Positions 19,059 through 27,285 of a DNA stretch of 64,000 nucleotides are shown in pieces. The position numbers and the translations under genes are program-made. The stretch's first letter is position 1. Each line of letters begins with the position of its first letter. Origin of the DNA: Acidobacteriota bacterium (lineage in GTDB: Bacteria > Actinomycetota > Acidimicrobiia > Acidimicrobiales > Microtrichaceae); NCBI GenBank assembly GCA_003577145.1, contig QEUP01000002.1:1-64000 (forward strand), given 5' to 3'. The notes beneath the pieces are model-generated. The model ran no database searches. It was not told the DNA's origin and saw only the letters and a program-made list of their open reading frames with translations.

Positions 19059-21755
19059 TCAGCTCGATTCGAGCCGGTACCGGCCGCCTCCGACCCTCAT
19101 CACGAGATCGCCCCGCTCGGCCCTGAGCCCGCTCACGCCTTCGGCTTCGCTGAGCGCCACACCTCCCTCGGTGACCTCCCCGCCTGCAGCCCCGGGTATC
19201 CGGATCTCGGCGTCGACACCGGTCGGGATCGAGACCTCGAGTTCCAGCGCCTCACCCTGGCGCTTCCATGAGCTCTCGAAGCGGCCCCGCACCGAGTCGT
19301 AGACGGCGTGGACCTCGTTGAGGGAGCCCCCTGGCTGCGGCCTGATGCTGACCGACCGGAATCCCGGTGCCGTCGGCTGGAGCCCGGCCACATACCGGAA
19401 GAGGAAGTCACCCACCGAGCCCATGGCGTAGTGGTTGAACGAGTTCATCAACGGGTCCTGGAAGCCGCGCCCGGGCGTCCAGCCGTCCCAGCGCTCCCAG
19501 ATTGTCGTGGCTCCTTTGTCGATGGTGAAGCCCCAGGAGGGGTAGGAGCGGTTCTCCAGCAAGCGGTAGGCGAGCTCGAGGTGGCCGTGGTCGGCGAGTG
19601 CCGGCAGGGCGAGACCGATGCCGAGGAACCCGCAACAGAGGTGGCCGGGCCTGAACTCGCTGCTGACGGTGCGGGGCCGGGTGACCCGCTCGACGAGGTG
19701 CTCCACGGCGGCCGGGACGAGTCGGGGCGGGAGCAGGCCGAAGGCGAGGGCCAGCGCGTAGGCGGTCTGGGTGTGCCCGACGATTCGGCCGCTCGAGGTG
19801 ACATAGGCCTCGTTGAAGGCGTTCTTGACGTCCTCCCAGAGGCTGAGGTGCTCCCTTTCGACCTGGCGCTCGCCGATGGCGGCAGCGCTGCGCGCGGTGA
19901 TCTCGGCGCTGCGCGCGAAGTACGCGGTTGCCACTACATCGGCCGGCGTCTCCTCGAACACGGCGAGCCAGTCACCGAAGTCCATGCCCCGCTCGTTGGT
20001 CCACAACAGGTCCGGATTGGCGCCCCTGACGATCTCGATCCAGCGCACCATGCTCGGCAGCGCCTCGACGAGCAACTGCTCGTCGCCGTAGCGCTCGAAC
20101 AGCGTCCACGGGACGAGCACGCCGGCATCGCTCCACGCCGGTGCCTGCATCTCGCCCAGCGCGTCGACATGCGGTGCGTACAACCCGAAGCGTCCGTCCC
20201 GCCGGGCCCGGCGGAAGTCCTCGAGCCAGCGAGCCAGAAAGGTCCTCACATCGGCGTTCCAGCAGGCGGTAGGCGCGAACACCTGGATGTCGGCTGCCCA
20301 GCCGAGCCGCTCGTCCCTTTGAGGGCAATCCGTCGGGGCTTCGAGGAAGTTCCCTCGCTGCCCCCACTCGATGTTGTGCTGCAACTGGTCGACGAGGTCG
20401 GAGTCGGTGGACAACCAGCCCGTTCGGGGAAGGTCCTGGGAGACCACCACACCGGTGACCTCGGGTTCGCACCCGGCGGGCAAGCCGGTGACCTCGGCGT
20501 AGCGGAACCCGTGGAAGCTGAACCGGGGCTCGAGCGTGTGCTGCCCGTCGCCCTCGACGAGGTACCAGTCCTCCGAGACCGCGCCCCGCAGGTTGTCCCG
20601 GTAGAGGGAGCCGTCGTCGTCGAGGACCTCGGCGTGGCGGACACCGATCGCCGCGTCCGCGGCGTGGGCGAGATCGAGCCGGAGCCAACCGACCATGTTC
20701 TGACCCATGTCCACGCGAAGGGTGTCGCCGGATCTCTCGATCGTCGCCGGTCGCAGCTCTTCGACGGTGCGAACCGGTGGCGTGGCTGTTCCGAGCAACT
20801 CGATGCCCGGATCAGCGAGGATCTCGGCACGGTGCCTGTCGTTTCGCGCCGGAGCCCTCGACCCGACATCCGTAGCCGTGCCGAGGATCAGGTCGGCCCA
20901 CAGCAGGTCGGAGTGCTCGCACTGCCAGGCACTGTCGGTGCCGATGACGACCCGGTCGCCGTCGGTGTCGACCGTGAGCTCGGCGAGCAGGGCGGGGCGC
21001 TCACCGTAGACCTCTACCTGCCAGGCGAGACGTCCCGCGTACCACCCTGGGGCGAGCGTCACCTCCAGCCTGTTCGCGCCGGCTGCGAGGAGGCCGGTCA
21101 CGTCGTGGACCTGGTACTGGACGCGGCTGCGGTAGTCGGTCCACCCCGGCGTGAAGTGCGCGTCACCCACCCGTACCCCGTTGATGCGGGCCTCGTAGAG
21201 GCCCAGGGCGGTGAGGCAGAGGCGAGCGCTCTGCGGTGCGGCGCCGAGTTCGAGCTCGCGAGTCAACCGAGCCGGCCGGCGTGGACGCCAGGCGGTGATG
21301 TCCTGCGCCTGCAGGTGGGGGGCCGGGCCGACCGGCTCGAAGCTCGGCCCCGCCGGGATGTCGGCCGGTGCAGTCAACGAGACCGGGGCACTGATCCACT
21401 CCGCCTCCCAAGGTCTTCCCATCCTGGCCGTCTCCCACCAAGTCGGTTCGGACCACGAAGCAGGCTCGCGGCCCTCGCCGCCGGCCTCGTCGAGGCGGAC
21501 CGTCCACCAGTACCGGGTGAGGGGCTCCAGGTCGGGTCCGTCGTACCTCACGGTCCCGTTGTCGGCGGGTGCGGTGCATGACCAGACGTCGGCTGTGGCA
21601 GGCAGCAGGGACGGGTCGGTGGCCACGCGAACCTCCGCTGTTTCCGGAACCGAGCCCCGGCGCTCGTCCGTGGCGCACCAGCTCAGCCGTGGGCGTGGCA
21701 CGTCCAGGCCGAGAGGTCGGTCGAGGTGCTCGGTCCGTAGCCGCTCGGCACGCAT
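19059..21755 (-). CDS. Alpha-L-rhamnosidase (GH78)
   Basis: 898 residues without a signal peptide. Layout follows bacterial GH78: N-terminal fibronectin-III-like and beta-sandwich domains (about 1-330), linker, (alpha/alpha)6 catalytic barrel (about 420-790) and a C-terminal beta domain. The catalytic region contains EAPTDCPQRDERLGWAAD (near residue 480), whose Asp/Glu residues act as general acid and substrate ligands, and WSDAGVLVPW. It removes terminal alpha-L-rhamnose from glycosides or polysaccharides. The ATG is only 3 bp past the stop of a truncated enoyl-CoA hydratase remnant, so its promoter must lie within that remnant. Confidence 0.9.
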   Translation of the reverse strand: MRAERLRTEHLDRPLGLDVPRPRLSWCATDERRGSVPETAEVRVATDPSLLPATADVWSCTAPADNGTVRYDGPDLEPLTRYWWTVRLDEAGGEGREPASWSEPTWWETARMGRPWEAEWISAPVSLTAPADIPAGPSFEPVGPAPHLQAQDITAWRPRRPARLTRELELGAAPQSARLCLTALGLYEARINGVRVGDAHFTPGWTDYRSRVQYQVHDVTGLLAAGANRLEVTLAPGWYAGRLAWQVEVYGERPALLAELTVDTDGDRVVIGTDSAWQCEHSDLLWADLILGTATDVGSRAPARNDRHRAEILADPGIELLGTATPPVRTVEELRPATIERSGDTLRVDMGQNMVGWLRLDLAHAADAAIGVRHAEVLDDDGSLYRDNLRGAVSEDWYLVEGDGQHTLEPRFSFHGFRYAEVTGLPAGCEPEVTGVVVSQDLPRTGWLSTDSDLVDQLQHNIEWGQRGNFLEAPTDCPQRDERLGWAADIQVFAPTACWNADVRTFLARWLEDFRRARRDGRFGLYAPHVDALGEMQAPAWSDAGVLVPWTLFERYGDEQLLVEALPSMVRWIEIVRGANPDLLWTNERGMDFGDWLAVFEETPADVVATAYFARSAEITARSAAAIGERQVEREHLSLWEDVKNAFNEAYVTSSGRIVGHTQTAYALALAFGLLPPRLVPAAVEHLVERVTRPRTVSSEFRPGHLCCGFLGIGLALPALADHGHLELAYRLLENRSYPSWGFTIDKGATTIWERWDGWTPGRGFQDPLMNSFNHYAMGSVGDFLFRYVAGLQPTAPGFRSVSIRPQPGGSLNEVHAVYDSVRGRFESSWKRQGEALELEVSIPTGVDAEIRIPGAAGGEVTEGGVALSEAEGVSGLRAERGDLVMRVGGGRYRLESS

Positions 21756-21758
21756 GAC

Positions 21759-21992
21759 TCAGCGCGAACCGCGGAATGAGGTGCCGGTGATGACCAGACC
21801 GGCGATGCCGGCACGGCGGTTGACCACATGGACGGCGCGACGGGTGCCGCATTGCGTCGAAGTCGTCAGGCTGGTGCGGGATTCACGTCGATCGACGGTG
21901 ACTCGTGCCAGGCTCCCGTCACGCTCGAGGCGCAGGCAGGGGGTGTCGAGGTCGTCCCCTTCCAGGGAGGTCGGTTCCGATTGGTCAGACAC
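21759..21992 (-). pseudogene. Truncated enoyl-CoA hydratase/isomerase (N-terminal remnant)
   Basis: 77 codons from GTG 21992. After a short lead, LRLERDGSLARVTVDRRESR followed by a Leu-Thr-rich helix and AGLVITGT match the first strand-helix-strand of crotonases (compare LARVTLDRPESRNALT and VVITGTG). The conserved Asn after the Arg-Glu-Ser-Arg motif is replaced, and the frame ends at the point where the oxyanion-hole glycine loop (usually FAPGG) should begin. The remaining ~190 residues are absent; the rhamnosidase gene begins 3 bp later. The 22020-22138 stretch upstream holds no further gene. Confidence 0.6.
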
Positions 21993-22138
21993 GCCGCACC
22001 CCCTCTGGCTGGGCGGCACCCGCCCGAGTTCCGGCCGAACGGGGTCTCACCGTAGCCAACGGGTGCCATCAGTTCGACCTGCGAGCGGCATTGCAGCGGT
22101 ACCCTTCGTGATCGGCCGCCGGGTCTGCGGAGAGGGCG

Positions 22139-22744
22139 CTACGGCGCGAAGGCAAGAAGGTCGAGGCCCAGCTCGGCGACCAGCCTAGCGGTCAGCGCCA
22201 GCGGTAGCCCCACCACGTTGCTGTAGCTGCCGCTGATCGACTCGACGAACAGCCCGCCTGCGCCCTGGATGCCGTAGCAGCCTGCCTTGTCGAGGGGCTC
22301 GCCGGTCGAGACGTACCAGTCGATGTCGTGATCGGTCATGTCGGTGAGCCGGACCGTAGTGGTCTCGACTCCGGTGGCCCGCCGCGGCGGCTGGCGGCTC
22401 TCACGGACCACCGCGGCCACGCCGGTCTTGACGAGGTGCTCCCGACCGGCGAGCGCCCGGAGGGTCTCACGTGCCGCGGCGGCATCAGACGGTTTGCCGA
22501 TCAGCCGGGAGTCGAGGACCACCGCCGTGTCGGCACCCACAACCAGCTCGCGCCCGCGGGCAACGGTGATCGCCTTGTCGAGCGCCAGCCGTTCTACGTG
22601 CCGGTCGGGGGTCTCGCCCGGTCTGTACGACTCGTTGACCTGCGGCTCGCGGACCTCGGGATCGAGCCCCAAGCCCGAGAGGAGCCGGTGGCGGCGTGGC
22701 GATGCCGAAGCCAGCACCAGCCGGAGTGGCGGCCGGGCGCTCAC
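22139..22744 (-). CDS. maf: Maf family nucleotide pyrophosphatase
   Basis: 201 residues. ASASPRR at the N-terminus, KPSDAAAARETLRALAG, and YGIQGAGGLFVESISGSYSNVVGLPL are Maf/YhdE signatures. Maf proteins hydrolyse dTTP, UTP and modified nucleotides to monophosphates, acting in house-cleaning and linked to septum control. GTG 22744 overlaps the dus stop (GTGA), so it is translationally coupled; a longer start at 22786 would lie inside dus. Confidence 0.92.
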   Translation of the reverse strand: MSARPPLRLVLASASPRRHRLLSGLGLDPEVREPQVNESYRPGETPDRHVERLALDKAITVARGRELVVGADTAVVLDSRLIGKPSDAAAARETLRALAGREHLVKTGVAAVVRESRQPPRRATGVETTTVRLTDMTDHDIDWYVSTGEPLDKAGCYGIQGAGGLFVESISGSYSNVVGLPLALTARLVAELGLDLLAFAP

Positions 22745-23892
22745 CCGCCGGACACCATGGCTTCGCTTGCGGAGGTCGACGTCCACTCACCACCGGTCTG
22801 CTGCGGGTAGCGACGGGGGAGGGCAACCTTGCGCGGGCCACTGGTATGACCCCGCGGCATGCGGGCGGCCTCAGGAGGGAGCGTCTGGGTCAGGTCCAGC
22901 GTGTGGAGGAGCCGCGCGAGCTCGGCGATGCTCTCCACCTGGTTCAATCGCCGCCGCGTCTCCCGACCGACCCTGTAGCCGGTCAGGTACCAGGAGGTGT
23001 GCTTGCGGAAGTCCCGCAAGGCCCGTTGCGTCCCGAACCAGTCGACCAGGAGGTTCGCGTGCTCGATCATCACCGTGACCACCTCGCCGATGGTCGCCGG
23101 GCCCTGTGGCTGCCGGCCGTCGAAGGCATCGGCCAGGTCGCGGAACAGCCACGGCCGACCCAGGCAACCCCGACCGACTACGGCACCGTCACACCCTGTC
23201 TCACGAATCATCCGTAGGGCATCACCGGCTTCCCAGATGTCGCCGTTGCCGAGGACGGGGATGGTGGTGACCGCCTGCTTCAACTCGGCTATCGCGGACC
23301 AGTCGGCCGTGCCGGAGTAGTGCTGCTCGGCGGTGCGCGCATGAAGGGTCACCGCTGAACAGCCCTCGGACTCTGCGATCAGCCCCGTCTCGATGAACGT
23401 GAGGTGCTCGTCGTCGATGCCCTTCCGGAACTTGGCTGTCACCGGCACCGAGCCGGCGGCGGCGACCGCAGCCCCGAGGACCGCGGCCAACAGCGGCCGG
23501 TGGAGGGGTAGAGCGGCACCACCCCCGTTGCGGGTGATGCGACTCGCAGGGCAACCGAGGTTGAAGTCGATGTGGTCGACCCCGACCGCCTCGGTGAGCA
23601 TCGCAACGGCGTCGTGAACCGCCCGGGGGTCGGCGCTGTAGAGCTGCACGCTGCGGGGAGCCTCGCCGGGCGCGAACTCGACCATCCGGAGTGTGGGCCG
23701 GTGGCCTTCTAGCAGTGCCCGGGCCGTCAGCATCTCGCTGACGTACAGGCCGGCGCCGAATCGCCGGCACAGGGTCCGGAAGGCGGCGTTGGTCACTCCC
23801 GCCATGGGTGCCAGCACGACAGGCGGCCAGACCGACAGGCCACCGATCTCGAGCCTCCGGAACTCACCCGCGGCCGCCACATCCGGTTTCAC
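22741..23892 (-). CDS. dusB: tRNA-dihydrouridine synthase
   Basis: 383-residue FMN-dependent enzyme reducing specific uridines in the tRNA D-loop. TIM-barrel N-terminus VVLAPMAGVTNAAFR, the catalytic-Cys segment FNLGCPASRITRNGGGAAL (proton donor Cys), TAKFRKG, HARTAEQHYSG and PVLGNGDI are all present, and a C-terminal helical tRNA-binding domain follows (about 260-345). The last ~35 residues are a lineage-specific tail. It forms a two-gene unit with maf. Confidence 0.92.
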   Translation of the reverse strand: MKPDVAAAGEFRRLEIGGLSVWPPVVLAPMAGVTNAAFRTLCRRFGAGLYVSEMLTARALLEGHRPTLRMVEFAPGEAPRSVQLYSADPRAVHDAVAMLTEAVGVDHIDFNLGCPASRITRNGGGAALPLHRPLLAAVLGAAVAAAGSVPVTAKFRKGIDDEHLTFIETGLIAESEGCSAVTLHARTAEQHYSGTADWSAIAELKQAVTTIPVLGNGDIWEAGDALRMIRETGCDGAVVGRGCLGRPWLFRDLADAFDGRQPQGPATIGEVVTVMIEHANLLVDWFGTQRALRDFRKHTSWYLTGYRVGRETRRRLNQVESIAELARLLHTLDLTQTLPPEAARMPRGHTSGPRKVALPRRYPQQTGGEWTSTSASEAMVSGG

Positions 23893-23907
23893 AGTGCTCC
23901 CTTCTCA

Positions 23908-23959
23908 CGTTTTGTGAACGCGGATGGCCCCTATAGGGGCCATTTCGGTTCACAAAACG
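23908..23959. terminator. 52-bp near-perfect palindrome between phosphodiesterase and dusB
   Basis: Arms CGTTTTGTGAAC...ATGGCCCCTAT pair with their reverse complement around the centre CTATAG; only a 4-bp block in each arm does not pair. It lies just after the stop of the phosphodiesterase gene and 16 bp before the dusB start on the same (minus) strand. The GC-rich inner stem could terminate the upstream transcript, but there is no T-run, so a protein-binding or structural role is also possible. Confidence 0.5.
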
Positions 23960-23965
23960 CGCTTC

Positions 23966-25465
23966 TCACTGGAGGTAGATGAATCCTTCGGCGATGTCGC
24001 GAAGCGGCACACCGGATTCCTCCAGCGCGGCCCCGTAGCCCCCGTTGTTGTCGGGGTCGTTCAGCTCCATGCCATGGTCGGCGAACAAGAAGACCGCGGT
24101 GTCCTCGAGGGCTCCCGCCAGCTCCACCGCTTCGAGCACGGCCCCGACCCTGGCGTCGGAGTCGCGAATGGATGCCAGCGCCATGTCGGAATGGGGGCCA
24201 CCGGTGTGGGACGCCTCGTCGGTGAGGCTCAGGCTCACCCAGCAGAACTTGGGCAGCGGATGGCCGCTCGCGGGATCCCACTGCTCACAGGCGTGGATCA
24301 CGCTGGTCGTGTCCACCCTCGACATCCAGTGGTAGCCGGAGCAGGACTCGACGAACTCCCGGCTGGCGTTGGGAAGCTCCTCGTCGTGTGACGGGAAGTA
24401 AGCCTGGACGTGCTCCCGCACCAGCGCGAACGACGAGAAGTCCGCTCCGCGGTCGACGAACTCGAAGCACACAGCGGTGTGAGCACCGGTGAAGCAGCGA
24501 TGGACCGCTTCGTGGACCGTCTCCACGTCGTCCCTGAGGTGCTGCATCGTCGTGAACAGCTGGTCGGGTAGCAACAGGTCGGGTGTGGCTCCCGTCTGGC
24601 GATCGAGCCAGGCGTTGTGGACTATGCCGGTGCTACCGGGATGAACGCCGGTGAAGGCGGTGGTGTGGTTCGCCAGCGTCGCTGTGGGAAGCGAGGCCAG
24701 CACACCCTCCCGGTAGGTGGTTCCCCGCTTCGCCAGGGCGGCAATGGCGGGCGCATCGCCATTTTCGATCGCGTCGTACAGCACGTTGGCGTTGACACCG
24801 TCGAGGAGGAACACCAGCACGTGCTGCGCGCGGCTCCCGTCGAGGAGGTCGACGAGAACGTCGCCGTCCTGGCGTGACAGCAAGGCGTCGTCGCGACTCT
24901 CGCCGGTGGGCCCGGTGCCTTCGCGAGGTTCGGCACCGAGAACCGCGAGGAAGGTGGGTGCCATGTCGACCATCCGGGCGTGCCGCGGGATGATCCCCTG
25001 TTGTTCGATGCCTGCTCCGGCGGCGATGAACGGGCCCCGTGCCTGCACCACGCCAAGCGATCCGTGCTCGCCGATGTTGCCGTGGAAGTGGTGACTGGCG
25101 GTGTGGACCACAGCCAGGTCGGGCGCAACGGGTGAGTCGAACAGCTGCGACACCTGCTCGTAGGCGTACGGGTAGGCGTTCTGCTCCCGTGTCGGGTACA
25201 GGTTGGCCAGCTCGGATTCGAGCCCGAGAAACCGATCGGTGGCCTGGTCGCCGAGGGGGTTGCGTCCGGTTGTGTCGGTGACCTCGAAGTGCCAACGGAG
25301 ATCCTTCGGCCGCCGCGTGAACTCCACGGCACCATCGGGGGCCGCGACCCGGTAGCGCTCGGCTGCCCTCCGGGACAGGACCATCTCGATCTGATGCTGC
25401 ACCGCCGGGTCGGTGAGGGCCGCCTCGATCCGGTCGAGAGCAGCGAGTCTCTCCCCGCTGTTCAT
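23966..25465 (-). CDS. Alkaline-phosphatase-superfamily phosphodiesterase, apparently circularly permuted
   Basis: 499 residues. From about residue 215 the sequence reads like the N-terminus of type I phosphodiesterase/nucleotide pyrophosphatases: HVLVFLLDGVNANVL (first metal Asp), LPTATLANHTTAFTGVHPG (nucleophile Thr region), and finally FLFADHGMEL (metal Asp-His) close to the C-terminus. The segment that normally follows ADHG, HG...ARGPFIAAGAGI and MVDMAPTFLAVLG, is instead at residues 120-185, ahead of the start motif. The order is therefore permuted or the protein is a fusion of two partial modules. No signal peptide. It hydrolyses phosphodiester or phosphomonoester bonds if active; substrate unknown. 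Confidence 0.75.
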   Translation of the reverse strand: MNSGERLAALDRIEAALTDPAVQHQIEMVLSRRAAERYRVAAPDGAVEFTRRPKDLRWHFEVTDTTGRNPLGDQATDRFLGLESELANLYPTREQNAYPYAYEQVSQLFDSPVAPDLAVVHTASHHFHGNIGEHGSLGVVQARGPFIAAGAGIEQQGIIPRHARMVDMAPTFLAVLGAEPREGTGPTGESRDDALLSRQDGDVLVDLLDGSRAQHVLVFLLDGVNANVLYDAIENGDAPAIAALAKRGTTYREGVLASLPTATLANHTTAFTGVHPGSTGIVHNAWLDRQTGATPDLLLPDQLFTTMQHLRDDVETVHEAVHRCFTGAHTAVCFEFVDRGADFSSFALVREHVQAYFPSHDEELPNASREFVESCSGYHWMSRVDTTSVIHACEQWDPASGHPLPKFCWVSLSLTDEASHTGGPHSDMALASIRDSDARVGAVLEAVELAGALEDTAVFLFADHGMELNDPDNNGGYGAALEESGVPLRDIAEGFIYLQ

Positions 25466-25556
25466 GGGAACACCCTACGGGAATCCGTTCCCACCCCGCC
25501 GGGTGGAGGGGGCCACTCGACCCTGCCTCCGAGCTGCATCCCTCGAGTAGTCCGCC

Positions 25557-26690
25557 TCACCGTACGAGGATCGTGACCGACGCGTTGGCACCGCGTCCCA
25601 CGTTGTGGGCGAGCGCGGTGCGAGCCCCTTGCACCTGGCGTGGCCCGGCCTCGCCTCGCAGCTGCCAGGTCAGCTCCACCACGTGACCGATGGCCGAGGC
25701 ACCCAGAGGCTCGCCTTTGGACAGGAGCCCGCCGCTGGTGTTGACCGGCAGGGTCCCGGTCGGCTGGGAGCTGCCTGCCCGGAACCACTCGGCGCTTCCG
25801 CCCCGTTCGCAGAAACCCAGCTCCTCGTAGGCGAGAAGCTCCCGGGCGGCGTCGGTGTCCTGCACCTCGGCCAGGTCGATCTCGCCGGGCCCGACACCGG
25901 CCGCTTCGTAGGCCGCGGCGGCCGCCGACTCGGTTGGCGTGGGGATGGCGGCGTCCTCGACGACACCCGACATGGGGGTTCCCTCGCTCAAGATGTCGCC
26001 TGGCAGGTGTGAGCGCAGGACCGAGGACCGCAGCCGCACGGTGCTCCGTGCCGACGGCTTGGACAGCACGACAGCAGCTGCGCCCTCGTTCGGCGAGCAC
26101 AGCATCCAGAGGTGAAGGGGTTCACAGATCAGGCGGGACTCGAGCACGGCGTGCGCCTCGACCTCCTCCTGGAACATGGCGTAGGGGTTGGACGCCCCGT
26201 TCCGACGGTTCTTGACCACCACCCCGGCGAGGTCCGCGGCGCTCACTCCTGACTTGCGCATCAGACGCTGGGCACGTAGCGCGAAGTAGGCGGGAGCGGG
26301 GCTGAGACCGGCTTGTTCCATCCACGGGTCGAAGAACGACGAGCGGATCATGCCTCGGGGCATCTTCTCGATCCCGAACACCAGGACCGTGTCGTACTGG
26401 CCGGCCTCGATGGCCCCGGCGGCGAGCATCATCGCGGCGGCGCCGCTCGCGCAACCGGCTTCCATGTCGACGATCGGCCCTCCGGTGAGGCCCAGGGCGC
26501 CCAGCACCTTGTGCCCGGCGGCCACACCGCCGTACGCGGTCCCGCAGAAGGCGGCCTGGAAGTCGTGGCGGCTCCCGAATCCCGCATCAGCGAGAGCGGC
26601 GCGGACAGCGACTGCACCGAGATCGGTCAAGCTCTTGTCGTCGAAGCGGCCGTAGGGGTGCATTCCCACACCGGCGATCGCGACGGTCAT
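25557..26690 (-). CDS. Thiolase family protein (acetyl-CoA acetyltransferase / lipid-transfer type)
   Basis: 377 residues. Thiolase fold with the nucleophile Cys80 in MEAGCASGAAA and a C-terminal HNVGRGANASVTIL in place of the classical CGGGG ending. This is the SCP-x/lipid-transfer thiolase branch that works together with a DUF35 partner in degradation of steroid side chains or branched acyl-CoAs. The DUF35 gene sits directly upstream (70 bp) on the same strand, supporting a heteromeric complex. Confidence 0.87.
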   Translation of the reverse strand: MTVAIAGVGMHPYGRFDDKSLTDLGAVAVRAALADAGFGSRHDFQAAFCGTAYGGVAAGHKVLGALGLTGGPIVDMEAGCASGAAAMMLAAGAIEAGQYDTVLVFGIEKMPRGMIRSSFFDPWMEQAGLSPAPAYFALRAQRLMRKSGVSAADLAGVVVKNRRNGASNPYAMFQEEVEAHAVLESRLICEPLHLWMLCSPNEGAAAVVLSKPSARSTVRLRSSVLRSHLPGDILSEGTPMSGVVEDAAIPTPTESAAAAAYEAAGVGPGEIDLAEVQDTDAARELLAYEELGFCERGGSAEWFRAGSSQPTGTLPVNTSGGLLSKGEPLGASAIGHVVELTWQLRGEAGPRQVQGARTALAHNVGRGANASVTILVR

Positions 26691-26760
26691 GATCCCTCCG
26701 CCCCGGCGCGTTCGCCACCTCGCACCGGTGAAGGCCTGCGTCCGGCGGCGACCGTGGCGG

Positions 26761-27177
26761 TCATCGCTCTCCGTCCGCGCTGAAGGCCCAGGTGAGCACT
26801 GCCGTACCCTCCTCGTCGGTGTGGAGCCGGTCGATGACGAGGTGCATCGGCTGGCCGAAACGGAGGCGGCTCGGGTCGCTCTCGGTGAGCCGCGTCACCA
26901 ACCGCAGCCCCTCGGGCAGTTCGACCACGCCGAACCCGTAGGGCACCTCCCCCCGGTAGCCGGGGGGAGCGGCGTTGACCGCGGTCCAGCCCCACAGCGT
27001 CGCGCCGTCGCCGCCTACGAGGACCTCTTCGGTCGTGGCCGCCCCGCACATCTGACAGGTCGACGCAAGAGGGAACTGGATCGCGGTGCAGTTCGGGCAT
27101 CGTCCGGCCAGCAGGCGGGGTGAGCCGTCGGCGGCGGTGGTGAACAGCCCCTCCCGGACAGGGATCCCATCGTGCAC
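26761..27177 (-). CDS. Zn-ribbon OB-fold protein (DUF35), thiolase partner
   Basis: 138 residues. N-terminal rubredoxin-like zinc ribbon with CPNC and CQMC pairs (about residues 28-46), then an OB-fold typical of DUF35/ChsH2-type acyl-CoA-associated proteins (VPYGFGVVELPEGLRLVTRL). GTG 27177 is the start in a short divergent gap; longer readings of the frame run antisense through the TetR gene. It likely binds the acyl-CoA substrate and stabilises the downstream thiolase. Confidence 0.85.
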   Translation of the reverse strand: MHDGIPVREGLFTTAADGSPRLLAGRCPNCTAIQFPLASTCQMCGAATTEEVLVGGDGATLWGWTAVNAAPPGYRGEVPYGFGVVELPEGLRLVTRLTESDPSRLRFGQPMHLVIDRLHTDEEGTAVLTWAFSADGER

Positions 27178-27247
27178 CGGGCCATTGTCGTTCGCCCACC
27201 TCGGCCCGTCGAAACAGCCCCCGGCGCATTTGCCCGGGCCTACGAGA

Positions 27248-27271
27248 GATATATAGCCTTGCCTATATATC
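27248..27271. promoter_or_regulatory. TetR-type operator in divergent promoter
   Basis: GATATATAG and CTATATATC form perfect 9-bp arms around a 6-bp spacer. This AT-rich palindrome stands out in GC-rich surroundings, 15 bp before the TetR start and 70 bp before the divergent DUF35-thiolase operon. It is the natural binding site of the adjacent TetR protein, controlling both directions. Confidence 0.65.
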
Positions 27272-27285
27272 CAGGGGGAAACTCT

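Noticed and set aside
19308-21581. 757-codon open frame on the plus strand opposite the rhamnosidase
   Set aside because: Composition-driven shadow of a high-GC gene; low-complexity Gly/Arg/Glu/Pro translation without any family motif, while the minus strand encodes a clear GH78.
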